Source: Atherix ibis
Taxonomy: Eukaryota; Arthropoda; Insecta; Diptera; Athericidae
Assembly (NCBI GenBank): GCA_958298945.1
Contig: OY282606.1
Span: 28,865,740 to 28,929,739, forward strand
Reading direction: 5' to 3'
Length of the DNA: 64,000 nt
Part shown: piece after piece, positions 1 to 11,162 of the stretch
Layout: the number at the start of each line of letters is the position of its first letter
Position numbering within the stretch: the stretch's first letter is position 1
Position numbers and translations under genes: made by a program
The notes under the pieces: generated by a model
Seen by the model: only the letters and a program-made list of their open reading frames with translations
The model's database searches: none
Told to the model about the DNA's origin: nothing

Positions 1-534
1 ACAGCTAAAGCTAAAAGCCAAACAAACAAAAAGAGCATAAAATAGTTTTTGTAAATTAAATAATAAAATTCAAATAATCCAAATTAAGCGTGAAAAAATT
101 ATATCTCCAAAGAAGGAAAATATCCTTGTCAGAGATGTCCTCATAATGGGTACAATTGAAATAAGAAAACAACAACATTTGTGCACTAATTTTTAGTCCT
201 TGTACAAGCATATAATATCCAACGTTCAGTACAAGAGTTGAAGATAAGCAATGTGTGCACCTGAAGAAAATGTATTTTTCTTGTTTGTTATTTTAATTTG
301 ACAACAAATGTGCGAAAGTTAAACTCTTAAAATTTTTTAAATCTTTAAAATAATGACAATTGTTGACATTAAATCTTTTTAACCTTAAATTATAAATGTT
401 AATTTTGATTACAGTAAATTTTTTTTTATAAAAAGTCATCGGATTTTTGCTTTATTAATTAAGAACACATTTTTCGATTAAATTTTTATTTTATTATATT
501 GATTGGACCGTGACTTTTCGCAAATTTTTAGACT
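1..534. other. AT-rich non-coding DNA
   Basis: Nothing recognisable on either strand. The sequence is A/T-rich with short homopolymer runs. The first sequence I can assign is the family A transposon remnant that follows. Confidence 0.6.
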
Positions 535-1295
535 AACCGTCCGCCATAAACACGATCTTTTGCGTATTCGTATAAGAATGAGTCCAACGGCATCAAGTCA
601 CACAACTTTGGAGACCAATCTGGGTACTTTTCCCGCAATAAAGCCAAAATTTGTTGTGCTTTGGGGCTTATTAAAACCACATATGATCCAGATTAAAATC
701 TACAAGTTCAGGTCAATAAAAAATCGGTTATCATACGACCATAGGGTTTAGAATTGGTATCTCCTAGAAATGCGGGACAATTATACACATCTTCAGACCA
801 AAACGCATACCAGACGGTCAGTTTTCGTGAATACAGTGGCTTTTGAAAAATCACTGGCGCGTTTTAAGATCGAATCTAAAGTGAATATAATGTATTTTTT
901 CTGTGTTTTAAGTACTTTTTTGTTGGAAGCGTTTTCCTAACACCATTTTCGTGGACCAATTGCCGACTTCTGGATACTTTTTGCGCAATAAAGCCAAAAT
1001 TTGATGTGCCTTGAGGCTTGTGACATATGGTCTTATTAAAACCACATATGATCCAGATTAAAATCTTCAAGTTCCGGTCAATAAAAAGTCGGTTATCATG
1101 CGATCATAGGTCTCTTCTAGAAATACGGGTCAATTATACACACTTTCAAACCAAAACGCATACCAGACAGTTAGTTTTTGCGGATACAGTGGCTTTTCTA
1201 TAGTGACTTGTGGGATTTTAGAATTTTCCATGTACCGAATTTTGGTTTATTGACATATCCACCTGACGACAGGGCTTTACTTTCCAAATCACAAA
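535..1295 (-). mobile_element. Family A DD41D-type Tc1/mariner remnant, two tandem partial copies
   Basis: Read on the minus strand, 1030-1075 encodes DFNLDHMWF, the lead-in to the second catalytic residue of Tc1/mariner transposases of the WFQQDG type, followed by decayed sequence resembling CHTAR...LLREK. Stops replace the two Gln codons. The same segment occurs twice as a direct repeat about 365 bp apart (compare 676 and 1041), with an unrelated filler at 868-955 between the copies. The right end at 1255-1295 has the CTTTACTTTCC end signature seen in other family A copies. No functional transposase can be read. Family assignment rests on internal similarity to the copies at 28740, 39815, 56905 and 62085. 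Confidence 0.75.
868..955. repeat. Duplicated filler segment (copy of 2978-3104)
   Basis: The first 26 bases (868-893) match 2978-3003 exactly. After a gap of about 40 bp relative to the downstream copy, similarity resumes through TTTTAAGTACTTTTTT to CATTTTCGTGGAC. It sits between the two tandem family A pieces and is not transposase-derived. Confidence 0.75.
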
Positions 1296-2977
1296 ATATA
1301 TATAACCCTTATAACTATTATAGATTTGGATCTAAGTCTTAATAGCTGCTCACATTAAGCTTAAAGTTTCGTATTGTCAAGAAAGAAAAAATATTAACTA
1401 ATTATAGCAAAAAAAAAAAGACCATTCCTCAGCCAATTATCACATTTTGTAGATTGAATTTGTCTAATTAAATATTCTAATCTCTTGAATTAATCGAATT
1501 TCTGTAAGTATTTTTTTTTCTTTTCTGAATGTCACAGGTAAGTTCCTTGATTGGAAATGAAAATTACAAATTCTAATATTCAGTCAACAATAACAAACCT
1601 TGTAGATATTATCTGAAATTTAAAATTACTCTTGTAGGTCTCGTATTACAGTTGTTGGTGTTTTTCAAAATTAATTTTAACCTTTTAAGCTTTTTTGTTT
1701 TCATAGGAAATTTGGGGGATATAATTTTTGTTCGTTTTTTTTCTTCTTTTTGTAATAGAGTAGAATAGAAAAATATTTTTTCCCCATAAATCTATAATTT
1801 AAAGCTTTGCAATTAAGCAGATTTGTAGCTTTTATAAGAATAAAGATAAAAATCTTTGTTAAAATTTATTATTTTAAGACACTTTATTTAACATTTATAT
1901 TATTACTAGAACAATTTTAATTGGAAAAAATAGAAATTCAAACTTAGTTTTTAATAAAATATAATACTTTGAAGAGAAAAATTGTATTTCGGAATTTTTG
2001 CGAAACTTTTTATGGAATTTTCTTCATTTTTTTTAGGCTTAAAAGAAAAAAAATCCATAAAAAGTATTCATAAAATTAATAGAATTATATCTTTGAAAGT
2101 AAAGGTTTTTCAATTAAAGAAGATAATCACTCAAAAAAGCTTTGTAAGCCTGTTTTATAGAGAGAAAAAAATAATTGTTAAAAAATCAATTTAATCCACA
2201 AATATAAGTAGCACTTTTCAAATGGTTTCTATTGTTCTTCTTTTTCTTTTATAAGAAAAATTGATATAAAAAATCTAATCAGTATCCTACAGATTTGCTT
2301 ATCAGAAAGTAAAGCCTGTATGATAAATTTTAATTTAAAAAATAAAAAGGAAACTTTATGATATCTTTTTATATTATACGATAGATAATATTTTGAACGG
2401 GGCTGGTTTGAAAAATGCCTTTTAAGAAAAAACACAAAATCATCATTTTGACATTTAAAATCTTTAAGAAAAACAACGTTGCGCGATATTTATAACTTTG
2501 GTTAATTAATCAAAGCAAAAAAAAAAAATGTCAATCTCACACTTTGTACAAAAAAAAACGAAAGGGGTGGTTTGAATAAAATACTTGAAAAATTCTATAT
2601 TATAAATGGGAAAATATGAAAATTTGATAGGAAAAATGAAAATGGGGTAAAAATTGAAGGTTCATCCTCAACAGTTGTATATGTACGTTGCGCCAAAGAA
2701 GTTTGGAAAAGTTTTGGCTTATTATCACGAATCATGAAAAGATATTTCAAGAAAAATAACAAAATTTCTTTATATTTATGCAATTCACTGTTTTAAAGCT
2801 TTGAAAATATATATTGTATAATTTAAAAGGATTATATTATATGGAATAGGGAGAAATTTATACCTAGTTTTTTTTCTTATTATTTCATAATAATTTTCGT
2901 TTATATACATTTTCTCTCTATTTACCATTTGATTTAGGAAAATTCTCCAAATAATTCAATATAAAATTTATAGATTG
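1296..2977. other. AT-rich non-coding DNA
   Basis: No gene, transposon or tandem repeat recognised. The only notable site is the splice-like motif at 1505-1543, listed separately. Confidence 0.5.
1505..1543 (+). promoter_or_regulatory. Candidate recursive-splicing (ratchet) site
   Basis: A pyrimidine-rich stretch (TTTTTTTTTCTTTTCTG) is followed by CACAG|GTAAGT, so a 3' splice site directly abuts a consensus 5' splice site with no exon between. The break lies between 1537 and 1538. A CTAAT branch-like sequence lies about 60 bases upstream. Juxtaposed CAG|GTRAGT after a pyrimidine tract is the described form of fly ratchet points. This copy is weaker than the one at 11157 because its tract is interrupted by GAATG. 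Confidence 0.5.
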
Positions 2978-3104
2978 GATCGAATCTAAAGTGAATATAA
3001 TGTTGAAAATTTTGATAAATTGGTATTAGGCAAATAAATTTACATTTTTTCTGTCTTTTAAGTACTTTTTTTTTGTTTATTCCTAAAACAACATTTTCGT
3101 GGAC
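2978..3104. repeat. Apparent source copy of the 868-955 filler
   Basis: It carries the same sequence as 868-955 plus about 40 bases missing there. It is not associated with transposase sequence, which suggests it is the original location. Confidence 0.6.
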
Positions 3105-3958
3105 GTTTCTAACCTAATTCTTAAAAAATGAAAAATTAATTTTTTCCTTGTTGTGGAAAGTTTTTTTTTATAATTTTTTTTTTAAATCATTTGAACGTCC
3201 TAAATTGCATACCTAATTCGAAATGTGTACATACGTGTATATATATTTCACAATAAATAATAAAAATTTCAATAAACAAACAAAAATTACCATAAAATTT
3301 CTATACCAAATATTCAACAAGAATAGAATATTTAGTCGGATTTTCATTTAATAGTCAGAAACGTCCTTTTTTTTCTTGTGATAGTAGCTTTGGTATTCTG
3401 GTACATATTTTTCCAATTTGCACTCATTTTTTCCATCATTTCAATGTCCTATAATATATAAGAGTGATTAATGAATTTAAGAAAATTCCATTTCCCAGTT
3501 GATTTAACTGATGGCAACAGCAGTTAATAAAACAATATTTTTCTAGAATTATTTTTTGTTTTTGTAGCATTTACAGAAAATGAACATTTATTTGTTCGGG
3601 TTCATTGATCCAATTAAATAGAACTAATATCAAAAAATATCGACAAAAAATTCATCAAAATCGAATACAATTCGTCTATTAGAGGCGTTGGACGGACATT
3701 TGTGTTGATTACTTTAACTTATCTTATCTAAATTGATGATAAACATTATTAAATGTCATTGCTTTTATATTTTCCAAATAATTATAATTAAAAGAAAAAA
3801 AAAAATTTTATTTTTATGCCTGTAAATAATCGTTTTATTGGTACCTATGACATTTCCACTGTAGGTGTATTGTTGAATTTATTCAAGGATATTCTCTATT
3901 CGATTGGCTTACATACAAGAATTCATTGAAAAATATTTCAAAAATTCTCTGAATATAC
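3105..3958. other. AT-rich non-coding DNA
   Basis: I see no gene or repeat here. Short poly-A/T runs only. Confidence 0.5.
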
Positions 3959-4700
3959 CAGGGTGCGTTTTATGTTCCAGGTCGAAGTGTTATTTTTTAA
4001 TAACTTTTAAATAAAATACAATTTTATAAATTAAATTTTATTGGTTGATTATATTATCTTTAACATTATGTATGTGGAATATGATGTCAGTCAAATGTCG
4101 ACCTCTGGCCACATTGCAAAGGAGAGCTCTTTTAGGCACATTTTTCATAACATTTTCGCAGACTTCTGGTGTTATTTCAGCAATTTCGTTTTGAATGATG
4201 TCCTTAATCATCGAGGTTGTGGATGGTTTGTTAGTGTATATATTTTCCTTTAAGATACGAAGAATTGGGGAGGGTTGAAATCAGGGGCCAATCGATATCA
4301 CCACTTTTTGACATTTGGCCATGAAAAATTTCTCCCAAAATTGGCATCGTAGCACGAGCTGTGTGTGATGTGGCACCATCTTGTTGGAACCACATGTTCT
4401 TTAGGCCAAATTGATCCGATTCGGGCAGAAGAAAGTTTCCAAAAATGTCCCGATACCGGTCACCAGTGTTTGTTACAGCATTGTTGCCCTAAGCATCCTC
4501 AGGGAAATATGGCTCACTGATGCCGCCGCCCCAAATGCCTCACTATGCAGTTACTATACGATGGTGTAGTGATTTTTGTATATCAGTTGAGGGTTTTCAG
4601 TGCCTCAATAGCGATAACAAAGCCAGCTAAGTCGAAGTGTGCAAAAATGGTGGTCGTCTACGTAAAACTCGAGCACTCCAGTCTCGCCACCGTTCATGGT
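3959..4700 (-). pseudogene. Tc1/mariner transposase remnant (WFQQDG type, family C)
   Basis: Read on the minus strand from about 4700 down to 4040, the conceptual product shows WGTENPQLI, then DRYRDIFGNFLLPE, then WFQQDGATSHTARAT (the second catalytic Asp), SGDIDWP, and a C-terminal VARGRHLTDIIFHI. These occur in the usual order for IS630/Tc1/mariner transposases of the DD41D-like set. The first catalytic motif (SDEAHF) is not recognisable. The third catalytic Asp is lost, with the usual CDLTPLD region replaced by unrelated residues. Stops occur near the WGTENP motif, and frame changes are needed. The end beyond the stop is GGGTGCGTTTTATGTTCCAG (3961-3980), a probable terminal repeat; I could not find its partner. 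It is a different family from A and B, and inactive. Confidence 0.75.
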
Positions 4701-7080
4701 CATTTGCCTGCAGTTGTTTTGTCAATTGAATTTTATACAGGTAAAAAAGTAAATCTTTTTTGAGAACTTTTAACAATTATGATGGATATATTCCTGACGA
4801 GAGATAACCGGACATTCAACAACACTCTGTCTGCCTCACTGCATCAATCTTTCCAGGTGCACGTTTGCTTAATTATCGCCCAGTCTTTGCTTATCTCCCA
4901 TTGTATGCATATTTTCAAAATTATTCATTACACCCTAAATGGTTAACTTGCTCGGCATATGATTAACACCAAAATAGTCACGAAATTTTCTCCACATATT
5001 CACAATTGAACAATTATTTAAATAAATTGTTATCGACCACGCTCTACAACTGTCAAATGCTAACAGACATATTGTCATCCAAACCAAAATGGCGGCCAAA
5101 CCAAATCGTCCTCGAATATAAAAATCATCCTGTAGTTAAAAATAAATTTCGAATATATATATTATATGTACCTTCAACCTACATTAAATTAAATACAAAA
5201 GAATAGAAGAATAATAAAATGTTAAGATAAATAAAATTATTTATTCAATTTATAGTTATGGTTCTATGGTTAAAATTATAAAATCCGCAAATCGAATTTG
5301 AAGATTAAAAATTCACACCAAATCTGAAATGGATCTAAAGAAAGATTGAATTTTTGTTATTTTTGTTTTAAATTGTTTTTTTTTTTTATTATTATTTTAC
5401 TTGGAGAGTTTACAATCTTTGAAGATAAGATCGAATAAAATAATTCCCTGGACAGAAAGAAAATGAAATTTCGAAAATTGCAAAGAATCCCTGTTTAAAG
5501 GACACAGTTCAAACTTACTTTTTATTCATGCAATAGTATCAGAGTCGCAAGTAATTTATAACATTTATTGTCGAAACATTCCAATTTACTGAAGAATGTA
5601 AATGGTTTAGTGTAAGGATGAATTTATATTTTTCGTATCTAAAAACAATCTGTAAATGGACAAGGATCTGTAAACTGGCAAATAGAATGGGACTTTCTAT
5701 TGAGAGTTGATTTTCTTTACGATATTCCTCTATGACACAATACACTTAAGTCCTTTCCTTTCTTGTTTCTTCTCTGGTACATAAGTATTACTTGAATGCT
5801 CTTGTGATTTGAGAAGCATTTAAATTTTATTCGATTAAATATAATAAATTTGAGTAATTCCTTGTCATAACTGACTTTATTGCTTCGAATTCAAAATCAA
5901 TCAGCAGAAAATACTGTCGGCTATGGAATTATTTAATACTACAAGCACTTTGTCAGCTTTTATTCTTCGTAAAACACTTAATAAATAATTTATGACATAA
6001 ATTGACTATAACATTTTGGGGCGATAATCTTAACGCATTCCTCTTAAATAATATTCTTATTATATATTGTAGTATTGTTGTTTTATATAATTCTGACAAA
6101 AAGATTTCATGTTCGAATTGTAAGAATTTGTCCTTAAAAAGGGACATGTTATATACAAAAATCAGTACGAGTATTTTTTAAAAGAATCGAAATTAAATAA
6201 ATCGCTAATGTTTCAATATAAACATTATATAATTAAATGTAATTAAAAAAGTTGTCCATTTTAGACGGTCTTTATAAATTTCGAATTTTGTCAGTCATTA
6301 AGTCTTAAACAAAGTCTTCTATCGACTTCGTCTTAAAACCATTTTCCTCAGACGAACGAACGGTTGATGGGGTCGGAAAAAGTCAATGGCTGCGAATAAC
6401 TTTTCACAATGATTACACCACAGCTGCTGCTGTGATTAAAAGAAATTCATTTTGGCAAGGATTTCGTCCAAACAATTATCGTGGGAATCGACACAGAATT
6501 TCTTCGAATTGTGTTGCCAGCAAATTTTGAGCTGATTCCTTAACTCTCATCCTTTCGAAAAGGGATACTCGAGACAAGCAACCGAAAAGCTTAACAGGGC
6601 CCAAAAAAGTATGAAGAAAAAATAAAAAATATATAATTTCTTATAAGCGCCGCCGTACTACTAACTTAACCTATTTGAGGGAAATGAAGAAATTGAAATT
6701 TAATTCCCAATAGAAAGAGTCTAGAAAGGGTTATACGATGGTCCAATGACCTACAATTTAACCCCTAAGGACATAGTTGTCGGTCAACACTGATTTGATT
6801 TAAAGAAAATGAATTTCCTGTTTTGAAAAAATTTCCTTTTCTTCTTATAAACACTTAGTTAGAAAAAGTAAATGTTATACAGATTATATATTTTAAATAT
6901 TTATCAAGTTCTTCAGAAAAAATTTCCAAAGGAGAAGGGAGATTTTTTAATTATTTTGTTGAGTATTTTTCGATTCTTTTAAGAGTATTTTTCGATTCTT
7001 TAAGGTTTCCATATTCGTTTTTCCTTGAATTATTGATTAATAGAAATATGAATTCTGAGAATATTAAACGTCTAAACACA
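4701..7080. other. Unassigned DNA
   Basis: 4701-5100 may be the 5' part of the family C element, but no motif is readable. 5200-6250 is AT-rich. 6300-6640 is less AT-rich and looks single-copy within the window. No reading frame resembles a family I know. Confidence 0.4.
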
Positions 7081-7358
7081 CTGCTGAGATATTGGACTTT
7101 ACCCACTGAAACCCAACTCCTTATGCTTTGAATATGCCTCCCGATGAAACTATTATGGAACCCAACCCCTTATTATCCTTTCTAAGTTGCAATCTAGCTT
7201 TTTTCACTCTTTACTTAAGACGCACTCCAACTTGCCTGCCGATATAATCATTTTAACAATGATATCCTTCTGGGACAGATGTTGATTGACGATTTGCTGC
7301 AGCTCCTTTCTTTCTTCGGAAAAGCCGGCATCGTGGAGACAGACAGGATCAAGGATCT

Positions 7359-7490
7359 GCGTCCTCAATTGTGGGATGACAAGTGGGGTATGTCACGTCC
7401 TCAATTGTAGGATGACAAGTGGAGTATGTCGCAATAGGATCCGCGTCTTCAATTGTGGGAGGACAAGTGGGGTATGTCGCAATATCATTT
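7359..7490. repeat. 49-bp tandem repeat, about 2.7 copies
   Basis: The core GTCCTCAATTGTGGGATGAC begins at 7361, 7396 and 7445. The first interval is 35 bp and the second 49 bp, so the first unit has lost 14 bp. The array directly abuts the mariner insertion at 7507. Confidence 0.8.
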
Positions 7491-7506
7491 AGCCTAAAGC
7501 GATATC

Positions 7507-8399
7507 CGAGGTCTGTTCAAAAAAAAATCCCGAATTTTGAATTTCCGCGGGTTACGTATATTCGATTTTCGATTTTTTGTGGCGTTATGTTGGTACTCAT
7601 GCCTCTCACTTATGCCAACAAGTTCGGCCATTTTGAATGTTCAGTTAATTTTGAGAGCTGCTTTGCTTGCACGTGTTTTGGCTCGTCTTCGTATTTTGCC
7701 CATTTTCGACCAAAAACAGCATCGCATTAACATTGCTAAGCAGCTGTTGGACTCTGTCCGCGACGACCCACAATTACTCCAGAGGGTCATAACTGGTGAC
7801 GAATCATGGGTTTATGGTTATGACGTGGAAACCAAAGCTCAATCATCCCAATGGAAGCTGCCGCAAGAGCCAAGACCGAAAAAAGCTCGCCAAGTTCGGT
7901 CGAATGGTAAAGTTTTGCTTACAGTTTTCTTCGATTGCAGAGGCGTGGTCCATCAATAGTTCTTGCCACAGGGTAGAACGGTCAATAAGGAATATTACCT
8001 GCAAGTTATGCGCAAGTTGCGCGAAGCAATCCGCCAGAAACTTCTGGATTTGTGGAAGAACAAAAATTCTCTTTTGCACCATGATAACGCCCCTGCTCAC
8101 GCATCGTTGTTTGTGGGCGAATTTTTCGCTAAACACAACACTAATAATGCCGCAGCCACCGTATTCCCCAGATCCAGCCCCCTGTGACTTTTTCTTGTTC
8201 CCGAAACAGATTCTTTCATCCATTTTTTGGAATGGGCAAGCAAAGCAGCTGTCAAAAATTAACTGAACATTCAAAATGGCCGAAATTGTCGGCATAAGTG
8301 AGAGACATGAGTACAAACATTGCGCCAGAAAAAATCGAAAATGGAATATATGTAACCCGCGGAAATTCAAAATTCGCGATACTTTTTCAACAGACCTCG
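7507..8399 (+). mobile_element. Mariner element (DD34D) with its 3' end replaced by an inverted copy of its 5' end
   Basis: The left end starts CGAGGTCTGTTCAAAAA and the right end is its inverse, ending GACCTCG before TA at 8400-8401. About 170 bp at the right (roughly 8230-8399) is the reverse complement of the left 170 bp, including 5' untranslated sequence, instead of the normal transposase 3' end seen in the related copy at 29361. The 893-bp element therefore has unusually long inverted repeats. The N-terminal DNA-binding part of the transposase is also missing. The left flank no longer shows a clean TA. Confidence 0.9.
7660..8206 (+). pseudogene. Mariner transposase catalytic core, disrupted
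   Basis: The catalytic core of a DD34D mariner transposase is readable: GDESWVYGYDVETKAQSSQW with the first Asp, FLPQGRTVNKEYYLQV, LLHHDNAPAH with the second Asp, and YSPDPAPCDFFLFPK with the third. A TAG at 7957-7959 replaces a Glu codon that the copy at 29361 keeps as GAG. A 2-bp loss near 8140 shifts the frame before the third motif. Sequence stops matching transposase right after FLFPK, where the inverted 5' end begins. The roughly 120-residue N-terminal helix-turn-helix region is absent, and the linker is joined directly to 5' untranslated sequence. No active enzyme can be made. The long minus-strand open frame over this segment (7843-8370) is antisense plus the inverted end and is not a gene. 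Confidence 0.9.
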
Positions 8400-8639
8400 T
8401 ACGTACTCCCTGAAGTACTCATATTATGTCAGAAGCTTCTCCGTGAACTCGTTTGTTCCACGTAGTAAAGTAAGAATAAATTCCAATGTCGTTGCTATGC
8501 CGACACTGTATCGTTTCTTTCCTCGTTAGCAACGGTGCGCCTCCCGTTCTCGATTATACATCCTGGCCCTCTTATCCGTCAAAAGCTCAGCGGCATATAC
8601 ACAATCCAGCGTCATACGAAACGGTATGAAATGCCCTCA

Positions 8640-9290
8640 AACTCGAAGTACGCTTCGACGATACACCGCCATCAGTATTGAGACTGGCATAACTGAGAGC
8701 AATCTGACAATACTGCGGACTTTTCCTCTTAGCTTATATGCTAATCCACGACGGTAGACCTGTACAATAAGTTCCAGTCTCGTCCGGTAAGGACGCTATG
8801 CTACAGATGGTAATAAGTGAAGTTATGTTTTTTGTAATGCGTTATTTTAACGAAATTTTTAAACAGGGGAATTTGCAGTAGTGATTTGCCATCAAATTTT
8901 ATGTTAAGCTTTTCTGAATCCACGCGTTCAACTTACGAAACATTCCTTATTAAGGACATAAAGTTTTCGGTGTCATAAAGAATTTTTGGATAGTCCCATA
9001 AGCAGTAAAAGACAAACCTCGTTCAGGAAGGTCTGAACATCGAAAACTGATGAAAATATGAAGCGAGAGTCTCAGGCTCAGTGGATCTCCTTGAAAGACC
9101 CAAAAGAAGGGTTTTCTGGTGCAAGATCGGATATTGTAGACACTTAGATGCTCCACTATTACAACGCTCCCTCTCTTGTCACACAGCCATCTCCATCAGT
9201 GAGTTTTTTTTTACGAAAAAAAGGGATTCCTTTGGTTTCCTAACCCCTCTATTCACATATTCCCGGCCTGTGTGACTGTTTTTAGTTCCG
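8640..9290 (+). mobile_element. Degenerate mariner deletion derivative
   Basis: Around 9020-9062 the sequence encodes pieces resembling the mariner linker (SGR..., then DENM), and at 9225-9290 a decayed version of the YSPDLAPCDFFLF motif, with little between them. A matching, better-preserved copy of the same composite lies at 13570-14215, in the same order. The first 200 bp (8660-8860) contain the ACTGCGGACTTTTCCTC block, homologous to 13600-13740. It is internally deleted and cannot encode a transposase. Confidence 0.6.
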
Positions 9291-11119
9291 TGAAAAAAAA
9301 AATAAAAACCTTACAACATCTCGGAAACTAGCCAAATATTTCCGAAACATTTTACAAATTTTTCTTTCATGTTTTTGTCTAAATTTTATGAGTTAAAGTT
9401 TAATTTTCAATCCTGCCAAATGATTCAAAACTTATTGTTTAAAACAATATAAGTAATTATTTAGATTTAATTAAAGTTATTTTCTAAAAAAAAAAATATG
9501 CATTACCTAAACAGTTTTAATCAATACAGATTATCTCATTTATAAGGTAATAATTATTTTAGTATAAATGAAAAATCAATACTAAATTTTTAGTCTGAAG
9601 TTTTAATGCAAAATCACAATTCATTTATTTATTATCGACTGTACAATATTCTCTATCCATAATATTAGAACTGATTTTTAACAAAATCCATATTATTTTA
9701 AATATTCAATTATGCTCGTTTTTTATAAAATCACAAAAAAGCTTTAATATAAAATTATCGAAAGTATTTTCCATAGTCATTAGCACTGTTTCAATCTAAT
9801 CTAGATTATTATTTATAATTGAATTTTCCTAATTAAGGCAATTTGTTTTTTTTTATTAATGTTGCAATTTTCCCTATTTTATGCTATGTTTATTTTAAAT
9901 TATTACTAATTAGACAGTAGCTTAAATAAATGCTTATTAATAGATTAACTTTTCAATTTGCTTATAATTTTAGATAAAATATGCTTAAAATTAATGGCAG
10001 TTTATTTTTCTTTGTAATTTTGAGTGAATTTTATATTTCCAATATAATTTTCCATATTGTTAAAATACCTTCCCCCCTCTTCTCCCGTTAAACATAGTAT
10101 GAAAATAGATAAAATTTGGAAAAAGTTCGACAAAAACTTAATGAGAACTTTTAATTGTAAAATGAGGTGGAGGAATTGTTTTTTTTTTAAAAATATTAAA
10201 TTAAAGCTCTTCTATTTGTTCTTCGTCCTTTTTGTAAATATATTTTTAACAATATATTATTGACGGATCAACACCATAGGTCAGCTAAATACATTAGAAA
10301 GACATTTGATGTCGTTATCTTTTCTTTCTATTTGTTACTGGCAGTTGCTAGTTCGTCTGGAGTCCATTTATCTGACCGGCTTTCATCGTCTTAATTTTTT
10401 ATTAGGCTCCATTCAGATATATTAGCAGCTGAGTATATTGTTGTATTAATTTTTTGTGTGTGCACATATTATAAAGCTAGAAATATCCGATTTTATTCCT
10501 TTGGCCACAAATTATTTTACGACATCGATTCGACCAGTTCTATATCCCCAAAACCATAGTTATACTACTAACTTTTCCATTAATAGTTAACTAAGCAAAG
10601 TTTGCGTGCAATATTCGTAAAGTGAACAGAATTTACTGAGAATTCTTACCTTTGATTAAGGATAGAATTAATGCTGGACATTTTCACATGTTGCCATTAT
10701 AAAAATAAATAAAAAAAAGTTTGTTGTCGTCATTAAAGTTATCCATAAGTCTAGGTAAAGTACGATTATAAAAAGATTTTATTAAATATAATAACTAAAA
10801 GTAGGAATTTTTTATTCCGTTTTATAAATGGTAATAAAAGTGAAAAATTTACAACTAAATCAATACCATCATCAGTAATTAGTTCGAGTGCTATAAATTT
10901 AAAAATGTTAAATAAATTACGTTCTCTTCGTGCAAATCATTATTGCTGAATTGGTGGCCTTCTTTATGTCCTTGACGGAATACTTCCGTCAACTTTGTTT
11001 TTCTTTTCTGTTTTTTTTTCTTCTATTTTTTACTCTATAATTACTGTAGACCATGTATCCGTTTATTAACGTAGCTAAATTTTTTTTTACATATTTTAAT
11101 ACAATTTCTTATTAAATTT
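9291..11119. other. AT-rich non-coding DNA
   Basis: This long, very AT-rich stretch shows no recognisable gene, transposon or tandem repeat. Confidence 0.5.
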
Positions 11120-11162
11120 ATTTTCTAATTTTTTTTTCTTTTCATTTTACTTTCAGGTAAGT
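11120..11162 (+). promoter_or_regulatory. Strong candidate recursive-splicing (ratchet) site
   Basis: A CTAAT branch-like sequence (11125-11129) is followed by a long uninterrupted pyrimidine-rich tract and then TTTCAG|GTAAGT, with the break between 11156 and 11157. This is a near-perfect match to the fly ratchet-point form, where a strong 3' splice site is followed at once by a consensus 5' splice site. It lies on the same strand as the site at 1538, 9.6 kb upstream. The alternative is an ordinary 3' splice site of an exon starting at 11157, with GTAAGT coincidental. Confidence 0.6.

Noticed and set aside
7843..8370. Minus-strand open frame of 175 codons
   Set aside because: It is antisense to the mariner transposase and then reads through the inverted copy of the 5' end; similarity to the + strand product near 7537 is due to that inversion.
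10640..10660. Minus-strand AAAGGTAAG as a splice site
   Set aside because: Upstream sequence on that strand is not pyrimidine-rich, so no 3' splice site is paired with it.
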